From NCBI GenBank assembly GCA_016267585.1, contig JACQUT010000256.1, positions 1-5,388 on the forward strand: a DNA stretch of 5,388 nucleotides, read 5' to 3'. How positions within the stretch are numbered: position 1 is the first letter of the stretch; each line of letters begins with the position of its first letter. Below, piece after piece: positions 1-5,388 of this stretch. A model generated the notes under the pieces. That model made no database searches. It saw only the letters and a list, made by a program, of their open reading frames with translations, and had not been told where the DNA came from. Source of the DNA: Cyanobacteria bacterium NC_groundwater_1444_Ag_S-0.65um_54_12 (GTDB lineage Bacteria > Cyanobacteriota > Sericytochromatia > S15B-MN24 > VGJW01). Made by a program: the position numbers and the translations under genes.

Positions 1-147
1 ATCCACGCCGGTACGCTTGCCACGCCGTACTTCAATTCGGTCGCGAGTTTGTAAATAGTCATTTCCGGGAGCCTCAGCGGTGGCGTAAACAGCGCTGCCG
101 TTACCAAGGATGAATAGCAGTGCAAAATTGATAATTCTGCTTGTCAT
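1..147 (-). CDS. N-terminal part of a predicted exported protein (partial, runs off the window)
   Basis: Reading leftward from the ATG at 147, 49 codons stay open to the window edge. The N-terminus looks like a Sec signal peptide: Arg4 in a short polar start, a hydrophobic stretch at about residues 5-20 (IINFALLFILGNGSAV), then a VYA or ATA signal peptidase I site after Ala22 or Ala24. The mature part that is visible (EAPGNDYLQTRDRIEVRRGK) is polar and basic, and I do not recognise a family in it. It lies 127 bp downstream of flhA on the same strand, so it may be a flagellar periplasmic or outer-membrane component, but this is inference from position only. The gap and the promoter-like element within it allow separate transcription. 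No strong ribosome binding site precedes the ATG. The start is chosen because the signal peptide begins exactly there. Confidence 0.6.
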   Translation of the reverse strand, partial: MTSRIINFALLFILGNGSAVYATAEAPGNDYLQTRDRIEVRRGKRTGVD

Positions 148-225
148 GGCACAGTCACCCGAACGTTTACTTGAGGTGCCCTCAGCGCATTGGCGAAGAA
201 CACCGGTGTCGCGATATCACTAATT

Positions 226-254
226 ATTTGACACCTAAATTAATTGCTTGTCAA
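226..254 (-). promoter_or_regulatory. Candidate sigma-70 promoter for the exported-protein gene
   Basis: On the minus strand a perfect TTGACA (249-254) is followed after 17 bp by TCAAAT (226-231), which matches four of six bases of TATAAT. The surroundings are AT-rich, unlike the coding DNA on either side. Transcription would start near 218, leaving a leader of about 70 nt before the ATG at 147. The -35 is convincing and the -10 is poor, so this is a candidate only. The gene could instead be read through from flhA, since I see no terminator after flhA. Confidence 0.35.
228..254. repeat. Inverted repeat TTGACA-N15-TGTCAA between flhA and the next gene
   Basis: Two perfect 6-bp arms (228-233 and 249-254) flank a 15-bp AT-rich centre that contains the palindrome AATTAATT (239-246 region). 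Arm centres are 21 bp apart, two helical turns, the geometry of a dimeric regulator's operator. One arm is the -35 hexamer of the candidate promoter, so a bound protein would compete with RNA polymerase. There is no T-tract, so it does not look like an intrinsic terminator. The repeat is seen directly; a regulatory role is inference. Confidence 0.45.
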
Positions 255-274
255 TACATCAAATAGTTAAGAAA

Positions 275-2383
275 TCAGCTAACTGCACCGATAGCAATTG
301 AGACTTGACCTACTTGTTGCACCTTGAATTTGACGGAAATTTCCGCATAAGAAATAACTGCCAGTGCCGGGAAATTCCGCTCTACGAGATTCTTTACATG
401 CGGCCTGATCGGTGGGCTGGTTAGCACTGCGGGATTTTGTCCGCGTGCGGTAGCTTCGTGGTAGACGGTTGCCAAGCGTGCCAGTACTAGCTGAGCTATT
501 TGTGGATTGAGCGCCAGGGTCGGTCCTTGTGGTCCTTGCTGGATGGCCTGGGTGATTGCTGATTCTACGCCAGCTTCCAAAGTAATTACCTCGATCACGC
601 CTTCCGCGTTGGCTAGCTGAGTACAGATATTTCGAGACAATTGCTGGCGTATCAGCTCGGTCAACACGAAGGCATCTTTCGTCAGTTTGCCAAAATCGGA
701 CAATTTCTCGAGTATGGTAGCCAGATCGCGTATGCTTACCCGCTCGCGCAGCAGCGATTGCAGAGTTCGCTGTACTTCGCCGAGCGAGAGGATTTCTGGC
801 ACCAGTTCCTTGACAGTGATTGGTGCTTTTTCTTGTAAACGGTTCAGCATCAGCTTGACTTCTTCTCGGCTAAGGATCTCATGGGCATGAGATCTCACCA
901 CTTCTTCAAGGTGCGCAGTCAGGACATTGGTCGGATCCTGGATAAGATAACCTAGCTGTGCCGCCCGCTGGGCTTCGGCACCAGCAACCCATACGGCATT
1001 ACGGTTGAAGGCCGGATCTGCTGTCGGAAAGCCTACCAACTCCTGGCTGGTGTCGGTGGTGGCCTGCTGAATGGCTAGCATGTAGCCGACTAACAATTCC
1101 CCGCTGGCCACCACGTTGCCCTTGACCAGGATCTGATAAGCGTTGGGGCGTAGATTCAGGTTGTCTTTGAACTGGATACCAGGCATGACGAAACCCATGT
1201 CCAAAGCAATGGCTACGCGCATCGGCACCACCCGATCCATCAGTTCGCCACCCAATCCCGGATCCACCAGCGGTACCAGATCTAGCCCCAGTTCCAAAGT
1301 GAGCGGTGGCACCCCGAGCATTTTCATCACATTTTCCGGATTTTTCAGATCCTCATCCGATTCCGGGCTGTACTCGTCATACTCTTCACCGGCTGCTCCG
1401 GGTTCGGTCGGGGCGGCGCCTCCACCCGCGGGCGATAGGGCACGACGAAAAGCCATGAAAGCAAGAAAGAGTAATGCTAGACCTATGATCAGCATGAGCG
1501 CCACCGGGAACCCCGGTATAAAACCCACTGCAATGATGACGCTGCCGGAAATTGCCAATACTTTGGGACTGGTAAAAAGTTGATTCTTGAGATCAGTTGC
1601 TAGATTGAAGTCTGATGCAGCGCGGGTGGTCACGAATCCTGCCGAGATCGAGATCAAGAGTGAGGGAATCAAGCCTACCAAGCCATCGCCAATGGTCAGC
1701 AGGGTAAATACCGTGAGGGCCTGGGGAATTTCGAAGCCCTTTTGAAAAATACCGATCAGGATGCCGCCTACGATATTCACGACGATCAATATGATGGAAG
1801 CGATGGCATCTCCGCGCACAAATTTGTTAGCACCATCCATGGCGCCAAAGAAATTGGCCTCGCGTTCGAGATTCTCGCGCCGTTTTCTGGCGGCGTCAGC
1901 ATCTATTAATCCTGCCGCCAGATCGGCATCGATGGACATCTGCTTGCCAGGCATGGCATCCAGAGTGAAACGAGCCGCTACTTCCGCCACGCGCTTGGCC
2001 CCTTCGGTTATCACGATGAAATTCACGATCACCAAGATCAGGAAGAGGATGATTCCCACCACATAGTTGCCACCCACTACAAAATGCGCAAAGGTGTCAA
2101 TTACTTTACCGGCTTCAGCATTGGCCAGAATGCTACGACTAGTAGCGATACTCATTGCCAGGCGATAGAGCGCCATGATCAGCAAAAGCGAGGGAAACGA
2201 GGCAAACTCTAGTGGCCTGATGATGTAGAGGGCAACGAAGATGATGATGAGCGCCACCACCAGGTTGATTATCAGCAGCAGATCGATCATCCAGGTGGGC
2301 AAAGGAATTATTAAAATTGCCAATACCAGGATGACGATCCCGGCAAGGACCAGATCCGGCACTAAGCCTCGTCGTTGTGGCAT
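275..2383 (-). CDS. flhA: Flagellar type III export gate protein FlhA
   Basis: FlhA forms the nonameric ring of the flagellar export gate in the inner membrane; its cytoplasmic domain receives chaperone-substrate complexes and the membrane part couples export to the proton motive force. The 702 residues match the usual family length of about 690-700. The N-terminal half (about 8-312) has around eight hydrophobic segments. The large loop (about 128-192) holds the FHIPEP-family signature, including RVAEVAARFTLDAMPGKQMS at 131-150, followed by IDADLAAGLI and FFGAMDGANKFVRGDA at 178-193. LLTIGDGLVGLIPSLL at 228-243 is also typical. An acidic, Gly/Pro-rich linker (about 317-350) leads to the soluble C-terminal domain (about 355-690), with TSPPIRPHVKNLVER and VISYAEI near the end, as in other FlhA proteins. 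The gene starts 18 bp after fliF without a clear Shine-Dalgarno, suggesting translational coupling. An injectisome SctV is the alternative, but flgC and fliE beside it favour the flagellar form. Confidence 0.96.
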   Translation of the reverse strand: MPQRRGLVPDLVLAGIVILVLAILIIPLPTWMIDLLLIINLVVALIIIFVALYIIRPLEFASFPSLLLIMALYRLAMSIATSRSILANAEAGKVIDTFAHFVVGGNYVVGIILFLILVIVNFIVITEGAKRVAEVAARFTLDAMPGKQMSIDADLAAGLIDADAARKRRENLEREANFFGAMDGANKFVRGDAIASIILIVVNIVGGILIGIFQKGFEIPQALTVFTLLTIGDGLVGLIPSLLISISAGFVTTRAASDFNLATDLKNQLFTSPKVLAISGSVIIAVGFIPGFPVALMLIIGLALLFLAFMAFRRALSPAGGGAAPTEPGAAGEEYDEYSPESDEDLKNPENVMKMLGVPPLTLELGLDLVPLVDPGLGGELMDRVVPMRVAIALDMGFVMPGIQFKDNLNLRPNAYQILVKGNVVASGELLVGYMLAIQQATTDTSQELVGFPTADPAFNRNAVWVAGAEAQRAAQLGYLIQDPTNVLTAHLEEVVRSHAHEILSREEVKLMLNRLQEKAPITVKELVPEILSLGEVQRTLQSLLRERVSIRDLATILEKLSDFGKLTKDAFVLTELIRQQLSRNICTQLANAEGVIEVITLEAGVESAITQAIQQGPQGPTLALNPQIAQLVLARLATVYHEATARGQNPAVLTSPPIRPHVKNLVERNFPALAVISYAEISVKFKVQQVGQVSIAIGAVS

Positions 2384-2401
2384 CGGGTTGTGTTTTCTGC
2401 C

Positions 2402-4321
2402 TTAAGCCGGTACGCCTAGCTTGCGGCGCAAATGCTGCGATACCATGCGCTGTGTCATGGCAGGTAACGTAGCACCTTGGCTTAGCCGGCTGAAGATTTC
2501 CGTCTGATTTTCCATGGGCATGTGTGCGATCACTGCTTCCGCGAAGTTATTGTCCAGTTGTGCCAGTATTCCCGCCACGGTCGCTGGACGTTCGGTAGCC
2601 AGCAGCTCTGCTACTTGTTCGGGTGCTACCGAGTAGAGAAAGTTAAAAGGTCCCTCAGTGTCAGGCGCAGTCAATCCGCCAGCTGCTGGTGGCATGTCAT
2701 AACTGGCGGGAGCCGAGAAGGCTTCGCTGGGTCCAAATGGTTCGGAAGCTAGACCGCTCCCCGATCCGTAACCGAGCGCCGTATTGGAAGGCAAACCGCC
2801 CAGGGCCCCTTGCTGAAAGTTTGGCAAGCTGTCCGTATCGAGTGAAGTGGTGAGTGCTTCGAAGGGATTCTCGGGTGGGCGGCGCCGTCTGGTCAGCAGC
2901 ACGATGAGTGTTGCGATGATGAAGGCAATGATGCTGCCCCAGAGCACTAGACTCCAGCCAATGCCACCGGTTTTCTTGAGCGCGGTCTTTTTTTCCTCGC
3001 CTTGCTTCTCTATCTGGGCTTTGAGCTGATCGATGAGGCTGGTATCGAATTTTACGCGCTCTACCGTAACTTGATCGCGCCGTACCGGATCCGCACCGGC
3101 GGCAGTGGCGATGACGTTGCGCAGTTTGTCAACCGCTTCAGGGCGCACCGTTTCTGGCAATAACACGGCTATGCTCATTCGCTTGATGTTGCCCGATGCC
3201 GTTTGCACGATTTGATCTTTTTGGCTGAAGGCATTCTGCTCGCGGATATTCTCGCGAATAGTCTCACCCTTGCTGCTGCTGCCGGTCGACTGGCCGGGCA
3301 ACAAAGGGACCAGTGGATAATTAGGCACGTTGGCTGCGGTACCGGGAACCCCGCCGGACTGGTTGTTCCCCTTGATCGTTTCACGCGAGACCGCCTTGCT
3401 ATTAGGCAACGGCTCACCGTTGGCTGTCACCGGTGCCATGAGACGATTCCGGACCTGTTGTTTGTCGAAATCTAGTTCCAGCTTCACACGCACGATGGAC
3501 TTGCCGGTACCCACCAACTTGTCTAACAGTAACTGCAAGCTGTTTTGCAAGTCAGTTTCGAGTGCACGCGTGACGCGAATCTGCTGGTCGATTTGCCGAG
3601 ACATGAGGCGATCTTCCTGGTTACCGGCATTTGATTCGAGGCCGCTAGAAAGCAAGCCGCCGCGTTCATCCACTACCGTCACGTTATCGGTCATCAGACC
3701 AGGTACCGCCGAAGCGCACATATGTTGTAACCCCTCGACTTGGGTAGCAGAGAGGGAACGCTCTCCTAGCATCTTTACCATCACGGTGGCGGTGATTGGC
3801 TTCTTCTCTTGTTGAAAAAGCGTGTCCTCCGGCATGTTTACCAGTACGGTCGCGTCGTCCACTCCGTCTACTTTGCGCACCAAGCGTGTCAGCTCGCCGT
3901 TGAGAGCGCGCATGAAGGCAATCTTCTTATCGAAGTCGGTGGAAATGAAGTCCTTCTTGTTGAAGATTTCCAAACCCTGGTGTGACGGGTTCTTGGGGAC
4001 CTGGGCTTCACCCAGGGCTACTCGTGCCTCGGCCACTTTATCTTTGGCTACCAGGAGATCTCCAGTAGCGGTGAACTTGAATTGTGAGATCTTCTTGGTC
4101 TTCAAGGCGGCGGCAGCTTCATCTTGTTCCTTGGGTTCGAGGTGACGAAAAACGGTTTCATAACCGGCTGCTTGTTCTTGGGCGTAGGGATCCTGGTTAC
4201 CTTTCTTGCCACCACTCACCAGGGCTACTATCAAGATGATTATTACCAGCAGTATGCCGAGGCCACCACCGCCCAGTACGAGTAGGCGTTGCTGCGGGGA
4301 AAGGTTGGCCAGGAAACCCAT
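2402..4321 (-). CDS. fliF: Flagellar MS-ring protein FliF with a C-terminal FliG-middle-like domain
   Basis: FliF builds the MS ring in the inner membrane, which houses the export gate and carries the C-ring on its cytoplasmic face. The 639 residues show, in order: a short cytoplasmic start; membrane segment 1 at about 16-35; the periplasmic ring-building motifs related to YscJ/FliF (about 45-215), with NPSHQGLEIFNKKDFISTDF at 111-130 and LVRKVDGVDDATVLVNMPED at 147-166; the third ring-building region (about 230-430), interrupted by a Gly/Asn/Pro-rich insert at 296-352 as is usual for the collar; membrane segment 2 at about 455-476; then RRRR and a cytoplasmic tail. The family is normally about 550-570 residues. 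The excess lies in the tail: a Gly/Ser/Pro-rich linker (484-556) and a domain at about 558-636 resembling the middle domain of FliG. It starts 24 bp after fliE, with a weak AAGG upstream. Confidence 0.96.
   Translation of the reverse strand: MGFLANLSPQQRLLVLGGGGLGILLVIIILIVALVSGGKKGNQDPYAQEQAAGYETVFRHLEPKEQDEAAAALKTKKISQFKFTATGDLLVAKDKVAEARVALGEAQVPKNPSHQGLEIFNKKDFISTDFDKKIAFMRALNGELTRLVRKVDGVDDATVLVNMPEDTLFQQEKKPITATVMVKMLGERSLSATQVEGLQHMCASAVPGLMTDNVTVVDERGGLLSSGLESNAGNQEDRLMSRQIDQQIRVTRALETDLQNSLQLLLDKLVGTGKSIVRVKLELDFDKQQVRNRLMAPVTANGEPLPNSKAVSRETIKGNNQSGGVPGTAANVPNYPLVPLLPGQSTGSSSKGETIRENIREQNAFSQKDQIVQTASGNIKRMSIAVLLPETVRPEAVDKLRNVIATAAGADPVRRDQVTVERVKFDTSLIDQLKAQIEKQGEEKKTALKKTGGIGWSLVLWGSIIAFIIATLIVLLTRRRRPPENPFEALTTSLDTDSLPNFQQGALGGLPSNTALGYGSGSGLASEPFGPSEAFSAPASYDMPPAAGGLTAPDTEGPFNFLYSVAPEQVAELLATERPATVAGILAQLDNNFAEAVIAHMPMENQTEIFSRLSQGATLPAMTQRMVSQHLRRKLGVPA
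2414..2650 (-). other. FliG_M-like domain encoded at the 3' end of fliF
   Basis: Residues 558-636 of FliF read like the middle (ARM-type) domain of the motor switch protein FliG. From memory, that domain in Thermotoga FliG begins RPFDFLKKTDPVQL and continues with an SEHPQTIAVVLSYLDP segment. Here the matching pieces are GPFNFLYSVAPEQVAELLAT, ERPATVAGILAQLD, AEAVIAHMP and QTEIFSRLS, in the same order and spacing and without evident gaps. The FliM-contacting EHPQ motif is altered to ERPA (577-580). There is no FliG N-terminal domain before it and no torque-generating C-terminal domain after it, because the protein ends at residue 639. The domain is joined to the membrane segment by about 75 residues of low-complexity linker. 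The similarity is judged by eye, not by a profile search. Confidence 0.75.
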
Positions 4322-4345
4322 GCTTTTTTGCCTTGGTCCGAATAG

Positions 4346-4720
4346 CTAGATTTGCATGTTCATCAGGGTCTGATAACCTTGCGCTGCTTTGGTGGTGATA
4401 CTGCTGGTCAGGTGCAGCAATGTTTCGGCCTTGGCGCTCTCGATCATCATTACGTGGGGATCTACTTCTTTACCGGTTGCCGCTGCCAATGCCACTTGAT
4501 CGGCCCGCTCGTCCTGGCGACTCACCGCTGCAATGGCTTCCTGCAAGATTGCCGCAAAATGGCTCTCTGCGTTATCCCCCTCTGATGGATCGACCGCAGC
4601 TGGCATGGCAGTTTCCATCATGGGTGTTCCCAGTGGTGATGCTTCTGGCAGCTTGGGGAAATCACCGAAGCCACCCCCCACTTTAGGTAAGCCAGGCAAA
4701 ATGTTGAGATTGACGAGCAT
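4346..4720 (-). CDS. fliE: Flagellar hook-basal body adaptor protein FliE
   Basis: FliE sits between the MS ring/export gate and the proximal rod and is exported early through the flagellar secretion system. The 124-residue product keeps the family's C-terminal half: FAAILQEAIAAVSRQDERAD at 55-74, DPHVMMIESAKAE at 87-99 (family pattern DPHEVMIAxEKA), and KAAQGYQTLMNMQI at 111-124 (family pattern KxxxAYQEIMRMQ). This half should form the amphipathic helices that stack with the rod proteins. The first 50 residues are Pro/Gly-rich and low in complexity, and make the protein slightly longer than the usual 100-110. The start at 4720 is supported by GGGAGG at 4730-4735, lying inside the last codons of flgC. 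The gap to flgC is 6 bp and to fliF 24 bp, consistent with an flgC-fliE-fliF operon. Confidence 0.95.
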   Translation of the reverse strand: MLVNLNILPGLPKVGGGFGDFPKLPEASPLGTPMMETAMPAAVDPSEGDNAESHFAAILQEAIAAVSRQDERADQVALAAATGKEVDPHVMMIESAKAETLLHLTSSITTKAAQGYQTLMNMQI

Positions 4721-4726
4721 GACTGC

Positions 4727-5134
4727 TTACCTCCCGATTTCCATGGATTTGTTGGTCATGGATTTGACTGCCCCGAGCAGTGTTACGTTGGCATCGTAAC
4801 TTCGCTGAACGGCAATCATATCCACCATTTCGGTGACTATATTGATATCAGGCATGAGAACGAAGCCATTCTTGTCGGCATCAGGATGACCGGGGCGATA
4901 AACTTTCTGGAAAGGACGCTGGTCTGGCAGAATACCGTTAACTTGCACGCCAGCAGCTATTCCCAGCTCTTGATCCAGTATTTCCGTAAATACCGGTAGC
5001 TTCCGGCGATAGGGACCACCTTCCGGAGTGCGAGTGGTCTGGGCATTTGCCATGTTGTTGGCAATCAGCTCTAGCCACAGTCGGTTGGCAGAGAGGGCAC
5101 TCCCACCGATATCAAAGACTCTTTCGATACTCAT
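4727..5134 (-). CDS. flgC: Flagellar proximal rod protein FlgC
   Basis: FlgC is one of the proximal rod subunits that cross the periplasm between the MS ring and the distal rod. From the start at 5134 it has 135 residues, the usual length. The N-terminal flagella rod motif is intact (FDIGGSALSANRLWLELIAN at 7-26, then NMANAQTTRTPEGGPYRR), as is the C-terminal one (MPDINIVTEMVDMIAVQRSY at 94-113, then ANVTLLGAVKSM). The frame stays open to an ATG at 5164, which would add ten residues (MPGYQARRLA). I chose 5134 because AGGAGG lies six bases upstream and because family members begin with M-S/A-x-F-like sequences. It is the first gene of the visible operon. Its usual partner flgB, normally directly upstream, is not in the window; a divergent intergenic region lies there instead. 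Confidence 0.95.
   Translation of the reverse strand: MSIERVFDIGGSALSANRLWLELIANNMANAQTTRTPEGGPYRRKLPVFTEILDQELGIAAGVQVNGILPDQRPFQKVYRPGHPDADKNGFVLMPDINIVTEMVDMIAVQRSYDANVTLLGAVKSMTNKSMEIGR
4730..4735 (-). promoter_or_regulatory. Ribosome binding site of fliE, inside the end of flgC
   Basis: GGGAGG on the minus strand encodes the last two residues of FlgC (Gly-Arg) and lies nine bases before the fliE ATG at 4720. The flgC stop TAA (4727-4729) falls within the spacer, so terminating ribosomes are placed to reinitiate on fliE. Confidence 0.8.
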
Positions 5135-5140
5135 CGCCAG

Positions 5141-5146
5141 CCTCCT
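5141..5146 (-). promoter_or_regulatory. Ribosome binding site deciding the flgC start
   Basis: On the minus strand a perfect AGGAGG ends six bases before the ATG at 5134. No comparable site lies upstream of the in-frame ATG at 5164, so this site fixes the start of flgC. It is the strongest Shine-Dalgarno in the window, as expected for the first gene of an operon. Confidence 0.85.
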
Positions 5147-5233
5147 GGCCTGGTATCCCGGCAAGCTATCTCCCAGGACAACCTGGCACCTCTTGTTCTA
5201 TACCCGAGCTAGACGATTTCCATAAGTGCTTGC

Positions 5234-5249
5234 TGCTGCTTATTTGCCA
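5234..5249 (-). promoter_or_regulatory. Candidate sigma-54 promoter of the flgC-fliE-fliF-flhA operon
   Basis: The minus strand reads TGGCAAATAAGCAGCA, to be compared with the sigma-54 consensus TGGCACGN4TTGCA. The invariant GG and GC have the required spacing (positions 2-3 and 14-15) and the -24 half TGGCA is perfect. The -12 half is CAGCA rather than TTGCA. Transcription would begin near 5223, giving a leader of about 90 nt before flgC. Sigma-54 control of basal-body operons is common in polarly flagellated bacteria, which makes this reasonable. However, the same bases also give TTGGCA, a fair sigma-70 -35 box, although the paired -10 (ACTTAT) is weak. No activator site is evident. Confidence 0.35.
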
Positions 5250-5290
5250 ACCATTCCGGATTAACCCGAATTGTGCCTGTTGTTAAGAAA

Positions 5291-5317
5291 CTGTCAGTCA
5301 TTAACGGGCAATATACT
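5291..5317 (+). promoter_or_regulatory. Weak sigma-70 promoter candidate for the divergent plus-strand gene
   Basis: TATACT at 5312-5317 matches five of six bases of the -10 consensus. CTGTCA at 5291-5296 matches four of six for -35, but the spacer is only 15 bp. A start near 5324 would give a leader of 28 to 36 nt, depending on the ATG used. It is the only reasonable -10 box in this orientation close to the gene. Confidence 0.3.
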
Positions 5318-5359
5318 GCTAGTACGGTGTTTCTTGAGGAAGAGTGAGGGTATGCAAAA

Positions 5360-5388
5360 ATGGCCGATAATATCAGGTTTCAAAATGG
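5360..5388 (+). CDS. Start of a divergent gene (partial, about ten codons)
   Basis: Two overlapping starts in different frames follow a purine-rich stretch GAGGAAGAGTGAGGG (5336-5350). The ATG at 5360 gives MADNIRFQN and has GAGGG nine bases upstream. The ATG at 5352 gives MQKWPIISGFKM and has GAGGA eleven bases upstream. I prefer 5360 for its spacing, but both frames are open to the window edge. Too little is present to assign a function. It is transcribed away from the flagellar operon. Confidence 0.4.

Noticed and set aside
171..185. Small hairpin TGAGG-TGC-CCTCA in the leader of the exported-protein gene
   Set aside because: The stem is only five base pairs with one extra wobble pair and no following T-tract. 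It is too weak to call a terminator or a regulatory structure.
1143..1583. A 146-codon plus-strand reading frame opposite flhA
   Set aside because: Its composition (Ser, Pro and Arg runs) follows from the antisense of the hydrophobic and acidic linker codons of flhA. No start signal or recognisable family is seen.
275..2383. flhA product as the export gate SctV of a virulence-type injectisome
   Set aside because: The adjacent flgC and fliE are rod genes found in flagella and not in injectisomes, and the FlhA C-terminal motifs fit the flagellar branch.
3330..3815. A 161-codon plus-strand reading frame opposite fliF
   Set aside because: It lies wholly within fliF, is rich in Ser/Arg/Thr as antisense frames of such genes are, and shows no domain, no ribosome binding site and no conserved motif. 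The other plus-strand frames opposite flhA, fliF and fliE are rejected for the same reasons.
5135..5164. Longer flgC starting at the ATG at 5164
   Set aside because: The ten extra residues do not resemble the FlgC N-terminus, and the AGGAGG at 5141-5146 would lie inside the coding region while being perfectly spaced for the ATG at 5134.
5183..5198. TGGCAC-initiated sigma-54-like element on the plus strand
   Set aside because: The -24 half is good but there is no GC at the required -12 position, so the element is incomplete.
5363..5370. GCCGATAA, a perfect -10 element for the flagellar sigma factor sigma-28 on the plus strand
   Set aside because: The required TAAA-type -35 about 15 bp upstream is absent (GTGA at 5344-5347). 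The bases are also the second to fourth codons of the preferred plus-strand reading frame.

Overview
The window carries a compact flagellar gene block on the minus strand, read from right to left as flgC - fliE - fliF - flhA. It encodes a proximal rod protein, the MS-ring/rod adaptor, the MS-ring protein and the export-gate protein of a flagellar-type type III secretion apparatus. The genes are 6, 24 and 18 bp apart, all on one strand with no terminator between them, so they very probably form one operon. A bacterium with an inner membrane and a flagellar basal body is certain. A Sec-type signal peptide on the next gene and the moderate G+C (estimated by eye at a little over 50%) fit a Gram-negative organism, but the sequence alone does not let me name a phylum.

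Left edge (1-274): a minus-strand gene with a signal peptide begins at 147 and runs out of the window. The 127 bp between it and flhA hold a TTGACA-type promoter candidate whose -35 box is one arm of an inverted repeat. Middle (275-4720): flhA, fliF and fliE, all intact. Right (4727-5134): flgC, whose true start is the internal ATG at 5134, preceded by a perfect AGGAGG. Right edge (5135-5388): a divergent intergenic region of about 220 bp, with a possible sigma-54 promoter for the flagellar operon and a weak sigma-70 promoter for a plus-strand gene of which only about ten codons are present.

The most notable feature is inside fliF. Its cytoplasmic C-terminus does not look like the usual FliG-binding tail. 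After a low-complexity linker it carries a domain of about 80 residues resembling the middle domain of the switch protein FliG (FliG_M). The classical neighbours are also missing: no flgB before flgC, and no fliG, fliH or fliI after fliF, where flhA follows directly. Together this suggests an unusually arranged, possibly structurally divergent, flagellar basal body. Otherwise the proteins are conventional, with well-kept family motifs and no frameshifts.
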